A program made the translations under genes and the position numbers. From Nostoc sp. NIES-4103 (GTDB taxonomy: Bacteria; Cyanobacteriota; Cyanobacteriia; Cyanobacteriales; Nostocaceae), in assembly GCF_002368335.1 (NCBI RefSeq), contig NZ_AP018288.1, forward strand, positions 4,655,787-4,719,786: DNA of 64,000 nt, read 5' to 3'. The notes beneath the pieces were generated by a model. It saw only the letters and a program-made list of their open reading frames with translations, had not been told where the DNA came from and made no database searches. This document shows positions 1-9,025 of this stretch, in pieces. How positions within the stretch are numbered: the stretch's first letter is position 1; every line of letters begins with the position of its first letter.

Positions 1-61
1 GGGGATTGGGGACTGGGTACTGGGGATTGGGTACTGGGGATTGGGGACTAGGGGAAAAATA

Positions 62-190
62 ACTATGCCCCATGCCCCATGCCCCATGCCCAATGCCCCA
101 TGCCCCATGCCCTATGCCCAATGCTCAATGCCCCATGCCCAATGCCCAATTCCCAATTCCCAATTCCCAATCCCCAATCCCCAAAACAAG
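62..190. repeat. Heptameric tandem repeats (CCCCATG, then CCCAATT)
   Basis: Degenerate 7-bp units (CCCCATG, CCCAATG, then CCCAATT) run head to tail for about 130 bp up to the ruvC gene. Short tandem heptamers of this kind are typical of intergenic DNA in Nostoc/Anabaena. Open frames across them are an artefact of the 7-bp period. Confidence 0.85.
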
Positions 191-249
191 TTGTTAAACT
201 TGCCAGTGATGCCACTAAAACAGTAGCCTGGCTTGGTGAAAGTAAATTA

Positions 250-741
250 ATGGAAAAACGAATTTTAGGATTAGACCCAGGACTGGCAATTTTAGGATTT
301 GGGATAATTACCTGTAAACAAAGCCCAAAGAAAGCACAAGACGCAACGGTAGATATGCTGGATTTTGGAGTGATCAGTACGTCGGCAGATGCGGAAATGG
401 GACAGCGGCTATGTACTTTGTTCGATGATTTACACACCCTGATTCAGGAATTGCAACCAGATTTGGTTGCGATCGAGAAGCTATTCTTCTATCGTATGTC
501 AAGTACTATCCTCGTTGCACAGGCCCGAGGTGTAGTTATGCTAACGTTAGCACAGCATCATCTACCATATGTGGAATTTACCCCTGCTCAAATTAAACAA
601 GCCCTAACGGGGTATGGTAATGCCGATAAGTCCGAAGTGCAAGATGCTGTGGCGCGAGAGTTAAATTTGGACTATGTTCCCAAACCTGATGATGCTGCGG
701 ATGCTTTGGCGGTAGCTTTGACTGCATGGTTTCAGATTTAG
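250..741 (+). CDS. ruvC: Crossover junction endodeoxyribonuclease RuvC
   Basis: RuvC is the Holliday-junction resolvase that works with RuvAB in recombination repair. The 163-residue frame starts MEKRILGLDPG, giving the first catalytic Asp (residue 9). It continues with VAIEKLFF (second acidic residue, Glu) and ends with KPDDAADALAVAL, which carries the two C-terminal Asp residues. Length matches the family (about 160-170 aa). The frame is open upstream, but that part is translated heptamer repeat, so the ATG at 250 just before the first conserved block is chosen. No operon partner is visible; the next gene is about 380 bp downstream. Confidence 0.95.
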   Translation: MEKRILGLDPGLAILGFGIITCKQSPKKAQDATVDMLDFGVISTSADAEMGQRLCTLFDDLHTLIQELQPDLVAIEKLFFYRMSSTILVAQARGVVMLTLAQHHLPYVEFTPAQIKQALTGYGNADKSEVQDAVARELNLDYVPKPDDAADALAVALTAWFQI

Positions 742-1123
742 GAATTTCCAAGAAATAAATTATTCATCTTGTGGGGTGGGCATCCTGCCCGCCCTGAATA
801 ATGGGACGGGTGAGGACACCCCGAAGTTTGCAAGGGCGCGGGGGAACCCCCGCACGCAACTTCTCTCCATCCCACAAGACAATTTGGCATATTTTTGAAA
901 ATCTAGTTCTTCAATTTTAGCGATCGCCTGAACTGATCAACTTTGGTTGGGAGCGATCGCTTTTGACTTGCGCTTTTGACTTGCAGGTTAATTTGTAATA
1001 TCTAGTCTTGAATACAACACCAAAAAGTTTTTAAACAACCAAGGACAAGCTAAACATAGTGTATCATCTATTCAAAACGTATTTAAGCGTAACCAGATCG
1101 ATATCTTCCTTGAAGTCCGTCAG
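742..1123. other. Intergenic region with hairpin repeats and HIP1 sites
   Basis: No convincing separate gene. At 768-860 lies GC-rich repeat DNA (GTGGGGTGGGCATCCTGCCC and GCGGGGGAACCCCCGC hairpin, with TGAGGACACC nearby) resembling the insert in tRNA-Thr at 50432. Two HIP1-type sites are near 920 and 953. From about 993 the reading frame of the following NACHT gene is already open without an ATG (residues such as FKRNQIDIFLEVRQ), so its true 5' end may lie upstream or have decayed. Confidence 0.55.
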
Positions 1124-2788
1124 ATGCAAAACATTACACAGGCATTAGTGAAATGGCTTCCTACTGGTGCTGGAGTTGGTGTAACAGGCCATTTTCTCCT
1201 GAACCATCAATGGACACAGGCTGTAATTTCCACTTTTCTCACTGCTAGTTCCTCTATTTGGGTGAAGTTTAGCAGTGAATTTATGAAAGCTATAGAAGCT
1301 AAAGCAGAGGAAAAAGGTAAGCAAACTGGAGAATGGGCTGCTAAACAAGCAGACGACATAACAAATCAAATTAAACAAATTTCGGAAATTTTAGAATTTC
1401 AGACTCAGTATAAAAGTTTATTAGTCGATTTTTATTGTGACTTTAAGACAGAAGGGTTCAGATTTGGCTTACCTGTATTAGATTTAGAGGATGTATTTGT
1501 ACCCTTAAAAGTTGAGACAGGTAATTTAGAAAATATTTCTGGTGCAATGGTTTCGACTAAACACACCAGTCAACATTCTGAAAATCAAGAAATATGGAAT
1601 TTTTTAGCTGCTATTTCTTCTCAAGACAGTTATCGCTGCATGGCTGTTATTGCTCCCCCTGGATATGGTAAAACAACTTTGCTAAAGCATTTGACTTTGA
1701 CCTATGCCAAAAATGGTCATGGCAAATATAAAGCACCGCAATTAATACCAGTGTTATTGTACCTGCGCGATATCCGCGAAGCAATTACCAGCCAACAACC
1801 TCCTACTTTGCCAGAATTAATTACCAATCACTTAAAAAAAGAACCTGCTTTTGCGGAACTCAACCCTCAAACAGACTGGTTTAATCAACAGTTAAAAAAT
1901 GGCAAGTGTTTAGTCATGTTGGATGGACTGGATGAAGTTGCTGATAGTAGTGAACGCTTGCGGGTAAGTGAATGGGTAAATCAGCAAATGGCTACTTATC
2001 GCCAAACAGCTTTTATTATTACTTCCCGTCCCTATGGTTATATTAGTGCGCCTGTGGATGAGGTAGGAGTTATTTTAAAAGTTCTACCTTTCACTTTAGA
2101 GCAGATGAAACAATTTATTCATAGTTGGTATCTGCAAACAGAAATTAGAAGCCGTGCTGGTAAAAATAATCAATTTGTCAAAGCAGAAGCTAAAAAAAAT
2201 GCAGCAGATTTAATTGACCGAATTATTAATAATCGTGCTATTGCTGACATGGCAACAAATCCGCTTTTGGTGACAATGATTGCTACTGTTCACTATAGCG
2301 GTAGTGCCTTACCAGGGCGGAGGGTGGAACTTTATCAAAAAATTTGTGATTTACTTTTAGGCACTCGACAAGCTGCAAAGAAAATTAAAGCACCTCTGAC
2401 ATCTGAACAAAATAAATCAGTATTGCAAGTCTTAGCACTGGATTTGATGCAAAGGGCAACTCGCACTTTTGCACCAGCAGAAGTTGAGAGTTTAATTGCT
2501 AGAGAATTACAAACAATAGTTAATACCACATTAACACCAGGAGAATTTTTAGAACAAGTTAAAGATGTGAGTGGGTTGGTAGTCGAAAGAGAGCAAGGTA
2601 TATTTGAATTTGCTCATTTGAGTTTTCAGGAATATTTAGCTGCGGCTGAGGCGAAAGAGTTGCAGCAAGAACAAATATTAATTGATAATTTTGCTAATTC
2701 TTGGTGGGCGGAAACTATGAAGTTTCAATGTTTCCAGGTTTTCGATACCTGGCACTCCCCCTTTGAGGGTCATAGCAATTCGCCATGA
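1124..2788 (+). CDS. NACHT-domain NTPase, apparently C-terminally truncated
   Basis: STAND-type NTPase of the NACHT class; bacterial NACHT proteins are known in anti-phage defence and signalling. The 554-residue protein has an N-terminal region with a hydrophobic stretch (about residues 30-50) and an alpha-helical segment. The P-loop IAPPGYGKTTLLKHL is near residue 180 and Walker B CLVMLDGLDEVAD near residue 265. A helical region ends in FAHLSFQEYLAAAEAKE (about residue 500). After WWAETMK the family signal stops and an unrelated tail follows (FQCFQVFDTWHSPFEGHSNSP, with 2780-2900 resembling dispersed repeat DNA), so the usual C-terminal sensor repeats are missing. No ATG exists in the upstream extension of the frame (back to 993). 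Defence role is inferred, and the gene may be decaying. Confidence 0.8.
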   Translation: MQNITQALVKWLPTGAGVGVTGHFLLNHQWTQAVISTFLTASSSIWVKFSSEFMKAIEAKAEEKGKQTGEWAAKQADDITNQIKQISEILEFQTQYKSLLVDFYCDFKTEGFRFGLPVLDLEDVFVPLKVETGNLENISGAMVSTKHTSQHSENQEIWNFLAAISSQDSYRCMAVIAPPGYGKTTLLKHLTLTYAKNGHGKYKAPQLIPVLLYLRDIREAITSQQPPTLPELITNHLKKEPAFAELNPQTDWFNQQLKNGKCLVMLDGLDEVADSSERLRVSEWVNQQMATYRQTAFIITSRPYGYISAPVDEVGVILKVLPFTLEQMKQFIHSWYLQTEIRSRAGKNNQFVKAEAKKNAADLIDRIINNRAIADMATNPLLVTMIATVHYSGSALPGRRVELYQKICDLLLGTRQAAKKIKAPLTSEQNKSVLQVLALDLMQRATRTFAPAEVESLIARELQTIVNTTLTPGEFLEQVKDVSGLVVEREQGIFEFAHLSFQEYLAAAEAKELQQEQILIDNFANSWWAETMKFQCFQVFDTWHSPFEGHSNSP

Positions 2789-2988
2789 CAAATTTATCAG
2801 CTACTGCCTGACATGAATAAATTCCGAGTCTCATAGCGTAAGTCAGATATAGGACTCCTATTTGATTTCTGAAATAAACGTAGTTTTGGTGGGCAAAGCC
2901 CACCCTACACTGCAAACGCCCAAAATAAAAACGATCGCCCTTGTAAATTCCTAGAGCGATCGCTTTTAATTATCTTGCCAGATACGAA

Positions 2989-3642
2989 TTAAACAGCAGG
3001 TTCCAGCAATTTGATATTCGAGAAGACAAATTCCTGAACTGACAATTTGCCATCTATCTCAGTGCGAATCTCTCGACGATTGAGAATGAAATAGTCGCCA
3101 ACTTTTTCATACTCATCAGTAAATTCGCTTCTGCCTCCTTTTTGTTCCCCAGTTTTGGGGTCATGATATACAGAGTCATAGGTGTGAGACAAATAGCCTT
3201 CGCCAGTGTCGTGACTGCTGAAGGTGTTAATTGTCACTACAACGCCGTGAATTTGACGATGAACTAGACACACTTCATTATTGCGGACTTTGTAGCGATC
3301 GCCTTGTGACTTCCCACCGACCAAAATTTCTACTGCATCACTTAAATCAGTGTCGCCATAGCTAAAGGTATTTTCGCCGTGAGTTTCTTCAAAGCCGCGA
3401 CGGACACGGTGAATTGCAATTTCCCAAGCTTGTCCGTGAATCGCTTGCTTTGCTTGCTCGTCATCTACACCCAAGACATCAGCCTTGAGATTGGTGTTGA
3501 TGCGAACTTGACCTGTGAATACTTTATCGTCATACTTATATGTAATATCTGCGGTATAACCAGGGAAATTCTTATCCCAGGTGTAGCGGTTTTCATAAGC
3601 AGCCCGGAAAAGTTCCTGAGCAGAGAGTTTTGTAACTGTCAT
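2989..3642 (-). CDS. DUF3386 family protein
   Basis: 217 residues starting MTVTKLSAQELFRAAYENRYTWD, soluble with no signal peptide. The arrangement (an N-terminal helix, then an extended beta-rich region rich in Tyr, Gly and charged residues) fits the cyanobacterial/plastid DUF3386 family as I remember it. Function is unknown. The gene stands alone between the shortened NACHT gene and the divergently transcribed LuxR-type regulator; the 100-bp gap (3643-3744) would hold both promoters. Confidence 0.75.
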   Translation of the reverse strand: MTVTKLSAQELFRAAYENRYTWDKNFPGYTADITYKYDDKVFTGQVRINTNLKADVLGVDDEQAKQAIHGQAWEIAIHRVRRGFEETHGENTFSYGDTDLSDAVEILVGGKSQGDRYKVRNNEVCLVHRQIHGVVVTINTFSSHDTGEGYLSHTYDSVYHDPKTGEQKGGRSEFTDEYEKVGDYFILNRREIRTEIDGKLSVQEFVFSNIKLLEPAV

Positions 3643-3744
3643 GTGCTTCTCCTAGCGAAACCAGTTAGATTAGCGTTTTATTCAAGCTGGTATTAGCATA
3701 GAAGTAATTGTTGAGTCTCGCATAGTCCCCAAGTGGGTACACTT

Positions 3745-4413
3745 ATGCCTATTTCTCTTCACGCCGTATTTGAAGCGATCGCTAATGTCCGCCATGAGCA
3801 AGAATTAAGGTTAGCTCTGGCTGATAAAATTAGCGAACATTTTGGCGTGCAACATTGGGGTATCTATTTCCTAGACGACAAGTCACCAGCTGAAATTGAT
3901 ATTCCAGCCATTCCAGCAGTATGCTTAGAAAGCAATCCGGTTGGACGCTACGTAGTTGAGCGTCACGCGCCCGCTCATGAACAATTGATATTATCCCCAG
4001 GAGATTGGAAGCATTTTTGCTCACGCCATGACCACGAACATGTGATGACTGGCCCCATTGTTTGCGATGGTCGTCTTATAGGAACGCTGAACTTAGCCCG
4101 CGATCAAGGAAATCCTCCCTTTAACGGCAATGATTTAGCAGATTTAAGCGCCCTATGCATTCATTTGTCTGCAAAAATGGCAACTCTACGGGCGAAACCA
4201 ACAAAATTGCAATCCCCTCCAACAACTCCTCTAACACCCCGAGAGTTAGAAATTGCTGAACTTGTAGCCCAGGGCTTAACCAATGCTGAAATTGGTGAAA
4301 AACTTTGGATTACACAAAATTCTGTCAAACAAGCTTTGAAAAGGATGTTTCGCAAATTGGAAGTGTCCGCCCGTAGTGAATTGGTAGCAAAATTACATTT
4401 AACAAATCAGTGA
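3745..4413 (+). CDS. GAF-like LuxR family transcriptional regulator
   Basis: 222-residue regulator. The N-terminal 150 residues form a GAF-like sensory domain (HFGVQHWGIYFLDD, then CDGRLIGTLNLARDQGNPPF). The C-terminus is a LuxR/FixJ helix-turn-helix: LTPRELEIAELVAQGLTNAE followed by IGEKLWITQNSVKQALKRMFRKL. No receiver domain is present, so control is probably by a ligand or redox signal at the GAF part (inference). ATG at 3745 is preferred; a GTG four codons upstream (3733) is also in frame. It is divergent from the DUF3386 gene. The target is unknown. Confidence 0.85.
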   Translation: MPISLHAVFEAIANVRHEQELRLALADKISEHFGVQHWGIYFLDDKSPAEIDIPAIPAVCLESNPVGRYVVERHAPAHEQLILSPGDWKHFCSRHDHEHVMTGPIVCDGRLIGTLNLARDQGNPPFNGNDLADLSALCIHLSAKMATLRAKPTKLQSPPTTPLTPRELEIAELVAQGLTNAEIGEKLWITQNSVKQALKRMFRKLEVSARSELVAKLHLTNQ

Positions 4414-4419
4414 ACAGTC

Positions 4420-4462
4420 AATAGTCATTAGTCATTAGTCATTAGTCATTAGTCAATAGTCA
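4420..4462. repeat. AGTCATT heptamer repeats
   Basis: Tandem units of the AGTCATT/AGTCAAT type fill the gap between the LuxR-type gene and the convergent DJ-1/PfpI gene. Confidence 0.75.
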
Positions 4463-4470
4463 TCAGTTAT

Positions 4471-5169
4471 CTAAATACCAAGTAACTTAGCCGTTTGCTT
4501 CGTCTGTGCCATAGAAGCAGCAATTAGCTGTTTACCAAACATTTTCACTTGGGCTACTATTGCCTCACCTGCATTTTCCGGCGAACCAGCATTAAAAGGA
4601 GGTGCGGGATTATACTCTAATAATAGTTGAATTACCTTAGCTGTATCTTCACCACACAGCTGAGCCGCAACAGTCAGCCCAAAATCAATACCAGCAGTCA
4701 CACCACCGCCTGTGATGCGGTTGCGGTCAACTACTACTCTTTCAGTTGCGACCTCAACCCCCAACATTGCCAACTGGTCACGAAATGCCCAATGGCAAGC
4801 AGCACGGTAGCCTTTTAGCAAACCCGCAGCCGCCAAAATTAAAGAACCAGTACAGACTGAGGTGATATATTTTGCAGTTTTACCCTGTTGCCGAAGAAAC
4901 TCTAACACTTCCGTATCTCGCATCATCTCCACTTGTCCCACAGCACCACCAGGAACGCATAAAACATCGAGTGATGGACAGTTCTCAAAGGTATTTGTCG
5001 GCAATATAGTCATACCCTCATTGCTTGTCACTGGCTCCAAAGTCTTCCACAATAAATGGACAGAAGTATTAGGTATAAGAGCGAATACCTGATGAGGTCC
5101 AGTAATATCAAGTTGAGTCATGCCAGGGTAAATGACTAGTCCAATGTGATATTCAGAAAGATTTGTCAT
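4471..5169 (-). CDS. DJ-1/PfpI family protein (isonitrile hydratase-like)
   Basis: 232-residue protein of the DJ-1/PfpI (class I glutamine amidotransferase-like) superfamily. It has the N-terminal strand IGLVIYPGMTQLDITGPHQV, a central LCVPGGAVGQ turn, and the nucleophile-elbow SVCTGSLILAAAGLL, whose Cys is the expected catalytic residue. CHWAFRDQLAMLGVE and a glycine-rich VTAGIDFGL segment resemble the isonitrile hydratase / AraC-N-terminal amidotransferase branch. The ATG at 5169 is chosen because the 26 residues upstream lack family similarity. The substrate cannot be told from sequence. Confidence 0.85.
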   Translation of the reverse strand: MTNLSEYHIGLVIYPGMTQLDITGPHQVFALIPNTSVHLLWKTLEPVTSNEGMTILPTNTFENCPSLDVLCVPGGAVGQVEMMRDTEVLEFLRQQGKTAKYITSVCTGSLILAAAGLLKGYRAACHWAFRDQLAMLGVEVATERVVVDRNRITGGGVTAGIDFGLTVAAQLCGEDTAKVIQLLLEYNPAPPFNAGSPENAGEAIVAQVKMFGKQLIAASMAQTKQTAKLLGI

Positions 5170-5279
5170 TGTTAAGCTATTGTCATAATAGTTATGATTT
5201 ATGTTAAAGGCGACAATAAAACCCGTATAGTCCTCAATCGGGTACACTTTGAATTCGACTGATAGCGGCTAAGTAAGTC

Positions 5280-5492
5280 GTCAACAATAACAAAGCAGGG
5301 AAGCAGGGGCGCAGGGAAGCAGGGGAGATGAGGGGGATGAGGGGGATGAGGGAGAATAGCCAATTTCCAATTCCCAATTCCCAATGCCCAATTCCCAATG
5401 CCCAATTCCCAATTCCCCTTCGGGTTCGCCAGTCGCTCATGGGGGAAACCCCCAAGACCGCGCTGGCTCACCAATTCCCAATTCCCTAAAAA
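5280..5492. repeat. Mixed short repeats upstream of tilS
   Basis: AAGCAGGGG units, then GGGGATGA(G) units, then CCCAATT/CCCAATG heptamers and a hairpin-rich CCTTCGGGTTCGCCAGTCGC stretch. The tilS start codon follows directly. Confidence 0.8.
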
Positions 5493-6500
5493 ATGGTATG
5501 GACTAACTTACATGCAAAAATACATCGCACCATCAAATCACGCCACTTGTTTGGGCATAACCAGCGGCTATTAGTTGCTGTTTCTGGCGGACAAGATTCT
5601 CTGTGCTTAATGAAATTACTGTTAGATTTACAACTAAAATGGAGGTGGCATTTAGGTATTGCACACTGCGATCATCGCTGGCGCTCTGACTCTGAAGCTA
5701 ATGCTAATCATGTAAAAAATTTAGCCCAAAATTGGGGTATATTTTTTTATCTAGAAACCGCTAATGAACCTGTAAATAGTGAAGCGGCTGCACGAAATTG
5801 GCGTTATCAAACTTTGAGTGCGATCGCTCAAGCAAATAATTACCAATATATAGTTACAGGACACACCCAGAGCGATCGCGCCGAAACTCTCCTATATAAC
5901 TTAATGCGTGGCACCGGTGCTGATGGTTTGCAAGCGCTAACTTGGCAACGTCCACTGACTGCGGAGATTATGCTAGTGCGGCCACTTTTAGAAATTACTC
6001 GCACACAAACAGAACAATTTTGTCAAGAGTTTAATTTGCCAGTTTGGGAAGATTCCACAAATCAAGATTTAAAATACGCCCGCAACCGCATCCGCCAGGA
6101 GTTAATACCGTATTTGCGAGAAAGTTTTAATCCCAATGTGGAATCAGCTTTAGCCCAAACTGCTGAAGTTCTACAAGCAGAAGTGGAATATTTAGAAAAA
6201 GCTACTCAGCAGTTGCGGGAAGAGGCGATGGAGGATGGGGCAATGGGGGAAAATATAAATACTGGTGCTAATCATTACTTGAGGTTAAATCGTCGAGTGT
6301 TGCAGAAGGCGCCGCTGGCGCTGCAACGTCGTGTGATGCGACAGGTATTACAAGAAATACTTGTTGATGCACCCAATTTTGAACATATTGAAAAATTAAC
6401 AGCCTTAATTGTAGCTCCAAACCGATCGCAAACCGATCCGTTTCCCGGTGGTGCGATCGCTCAAGTACAAGATGATTGGATTTGCTTAAGGAGTGGTTAA
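5493..6500 (+). CDS. tilS: tRNA(Ile)-lysidine synthase
   Basis: TilS converts cytidine 34 of the CAT-anticodon tRNA-Ile to lysidine with ATP and lysine, so that it reads AUA. The 335-residue protein has the N-type ATP pyrophosphatase P-loop SGGQDS at residues 31-36, GIAHCDHRWRSDSEANANHV, and VTGHTQSDRAETLLYNLMRG with the family GxDGL-like turn. A C-terminal helical extension includes the LRLNRRVLQKAPLALQRRV region. Length fits cyanobacterial TilS, which lacks the longer C-terminal domains of E. coli TilS. The start is the first ATG after repeats, with little ribosome-binding sequence visible. Confidence 0.95.
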   Translation: MVWTNLHAKIHRTIKSRHLFGHNQRLLVAVSGGQDSLCLMKLLLDLQLKWRWHLGIAHCDHRWRSDSEANANHVKNLAQNWGIFFYLETANEPVNSEAAARNWRYQTLSAIAQANNYQYIVTGHTQSDRAETLLYNLMRGTGADGLQALTWQRPLTAEIMLVRPLLEITRTQTEQFCQEFNLPVWEDSTNQDLKYARNRIRQELIPYLRESFNPNVESALAQTAEVLQAEVEYLEKATQQLREEAMEDGAMGENINTGANHYLRLNRRVLQKAPLALQRRVMRQVLQEILVDAPNFEHIEKLTALIVAPNRSQTDPFPGGAIAQVQDDWICLRSG

Positions 6501-7097
6501 TGCTGTTTCAATAACTACTTGGGTATCGTTTGTAATTCACATTTAACCTCACCTCAATTTATAATCTTTTTAGTGATTCTTTGCAAATTAAAGCGGTTTT
6601 TTTAAAATTTTCTGAGAGTAAAACGAATTACTCGCACTATTTTTAGTAAAGTATTAAACAAGACCAATCACAAACTATTGTTGTCGGGAAAGAATAAGTA
6701 TTTTCACTCTTGACCAAATACAAAAATTTTTAAGTAATTAATCATCAAGGATATGAATTGTCTATTTGTACCCTATGTTTAGTCTATAAACCTATTGTTT
6801 TTCCTGACAATACTGATTGCTCAAATGCTCTAAGCATAGCGTATTAAGAAAGCAAAAATACTCATAGTGGTTGTTGACGGTTAACTGTCAATAGCCAACC
6901 CTATGGAATATGCAATTTCAATACGTAAAAGCTGACGGAGTTTTTCTGTAACTGAAATAATCCCACAAGAAGTAGGTAAGTAAAAATAAACATGACTATA
7001 TTACGAAACGTAAATATTCCGGAAACCTTGACAACTGACAACTGACAACTGACGATCCTCACTAGTTAATTTTATTTGCGCCAACCTACTTAAATTT
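6501..7097. other. AT-rich intergenic region before an MFS gene
   Basis: About 600 bp without a supportable gene. It is AT-rich, with a short GACAACT tandem repeat at about 7028-7052 just upstream of the transporter start. It probably holds the promoter of the following gene; no clear sigma-70 site could be fixed. Confidence 0.5.
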
Positions 7098-8537
7098 ATG
7101 GATTCAATTGATATTGAAATAGCTAGACCTCTAACTTTGGAAATTCCTGAAATTGCCTCACCAGGAATACTATCTCCTACCCCAACTCCAAAAGAGCGAT
7201 TTTCCAAAGATTCTATTCGCACCAGTTTAAAAGCTTCTACTCTCAACGGTGTCTTTGGTGGTGTTTTTACAGTTAGTACTGGTGGGATTTTACTTGGTAA
7301 ATTCCTAGTAGAATTGGATGCTAGTCCCGTTGTATTTGGGATGCTGTCTTCTATTCCCATGTTGGTGAATTTGATCCAGCCATTGGGTGCTTATTTGTCT
7401 GAACGCACTACCAGCCGCTTTCAATATTCCCTTTACACTCACGGAATTTCTCGGCTACTGTGGCTAATTTTGGTAATAGGTATTGCCATCTCCAGCTGGG
7501 GAGGATTGAACTCGCAGCAATTAGTAGGGCTAACGCTATTAATTGTCTTATTTAGCCATTTTTTAGAAGCACTGGGAACTGCATCCTGGTTTAGTTGGAT
7601 AGCAACGATAGTTCCCCGACAATTACGAGGTAAATATTTTGGTTTTCGTAGTAGCGCCACTAATTTAACCGAGTTAATCTCCTTACCTTTGGCGGGGCTA
7701 GCTGTATCAGCTTGGTATGGAGGGAGTCAACAAGGTTACGGAATTATTTTGCTATTAGGCGTTGTATTTGGAGTTGTGGGGATAGGATTTCAGTATTTTA
7801 AGGTAGATGTGAATCCCCAAGCCCAAAACCATGATTCTGATAGCTTAACTCCAACAAAAGAGGTTCAATCAGACTCAGAATCAAATCAAACCGATGGTAT
7901 ATCTCAATTAGTTTTTGCCCCAAAATTGCCAATTTTACAAAATGAATTAGTTAGTAGTATATTGCAAAATACTAACTTTGTAATGTTTTTACTTTATTAC
8001 AGTATTTGGACACTTTGTATTAACCTGAGCGCTCCATTTTTTAACCTTTACATGCTGGATAATTTAGCAATAGATGTCACTTGGGTCACAGTTTACAACA
8101 GCTTCCGATCAGGAGCGCACCTAGTGATGTTGATGTTTTGGGGTAGATTAGCAGACAAGATAGGCAATCGTTCTATTCTAATTGTGAGTGGAATTCTGAT
8201 TGCAATCATACCTTGCCTATGGCTGGGGGTTGGTACAACTCCTCTTGATATATGGCTATGGTTACCCCTACTACACCTATTCATTGGCGCTAATTGGGCA
8301 GCTATTGATTTGTGCAGCAACAATATACAGATAGATATTGCACCAATTAAAAATCAGTCTATCTATTTTGCGATCGCAGCTGCCGTTTCTGGTGCAAGTG
8401 GTGCTTTAGGAGCAACCATCGGTGGCTTCTTCGCTGAAAGTGCCGGTTCTTTTGGCTTGTTAGATTTATTCGCCCTATCTAGTCTATTCCGCTTACTATC
8501 GCTGATCCCACTCATATTTATTAAAAAGTCACGATAA
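7098..8537 (+). CDS. MFS transporter (paralogue of 14362-15795)
   Basis: Major facilitator superfamily protein of 479 residues. A Pro-rich cytosolic N-tail (about 50 residues) is followed by about 12 hydrophobic segments with a polar central loop (about residues 235-275, rich in Ser/Gln/Asp). Motif-A-like sequence occurs in MFWGRLADKIGNRSILI. Family assignment rests on topology and this motif; the substrate is unknown. It is closely related to the reverse-strand gene at 14362-15795: both share LVELDASPV(V/I)FG and the SSIPMLVNLIQPLGAYLSER block. A hairpin with T-rich tail follows at 8635. Confidence 0.85.
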   Translation: MDSIDIEIARPLTLEIPEIASPGILSPTPTPKERFSKDSIRTSLKASTLNGVFGGVFTVSTGGILLGKFLVELDASPVVFGMLSSIPMLVNLIQPLGAYLSERTTSRFQYSLYTHGISRLLWLILVIGIAISSWGGLNSQQLVGLTLLIVLFSHFLEALGTASWFSWIATIVPRQLRGKYFGFRSSATNLTELISLPLAGLAVSAWYGGSQQGYGIILLLGVVFGVVGIGFQYFKVDVNPQAQNHDSDSLTPTKEVQSDSESNQTDGISQLVFAPKLPILQNELVSSILQNTNFVMFLLYYSIWTLCINLSAPFFNLYMLDNLAIDVTWVTVYNSFRSGAHLVMLMFWGRLADKIGNRSILIVSGILIAIIPCLWLGVGTTPLDIWLWLPLLHLFIGANWAAIDLCSNNIQIDIAPIKNQSIYFAIAAAVSGASGALGATIGGFFAESAGSFGLLDLFALSSLFRLLSLIPLIFIKKSR

Positions 8538-8634
8538 TTAGGGCCGATTTATCAGTGACAAATGAACTCAGATTTTGCAGTTGCCTAATTTCCTACTAAA
8601 AATTTACTATTGGCTAGTGGCTTAGCTACACATA

Positions 8635-8660
8635 AACCCGCTTACGCGGGTTATTTTATT
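8635..8660 (+). terminator. Putative Rho-independent terminator
   Basis: Stem AACCCGC / GCGGGTT with loop TTAC followed by ATTTTATT, about 100 bp after the MFS stop codon. Good stem, moderate T tract. Confidence 0.7.
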
Positions 8661-9025
8661 AAGTCCATGTAGTTGAACTTTGTTTATATAGTAGCTAATT
8701 CTATTCACCCAGTTGTTTCTTTTGAACCATCAAGGCACTAAGACACAAAGGTGAAAATCCAAAAATTATCGATTTTCTGGATTTCTTTTACACTTTGCTA
8801 CGGCTATTTCTGAAGGAAGATAACATCTAAATTAACATAACCAAATACATCAAATATCCTGCTTAAAGTTGTTGACATTTTTCAACTATTACTAATAATA
8901 AAGTTTTTTTAATAATTTAGTTTAAAGGGTAGTTGACATAGATAACATTGATGCGAAATCATCAATTGATAACAAAAGAAGTGTCATTTTATCTAAACAA
9001 AGTCAAGACAAAACAAAAATATAAA
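8661..9025. other. AT-rich intergenic region before PhyH gene
   Basis: No gene seen apart from an in-frame extension of the next gene from 8948 that shows no family similarity. Contains a GGCACTAAGACACAAAGG repeat (8731-8750) similar to sequence near 63640. Confidence 0.45.

Noticed and set aside
41..437. Open frames through the heptamer repeats before ruvC on both strands
   Set aside because: A 7-bp tandem repeat without stops yields open frames in several phases; composition (repeated Met-Pro-Cys) is not protein-like.
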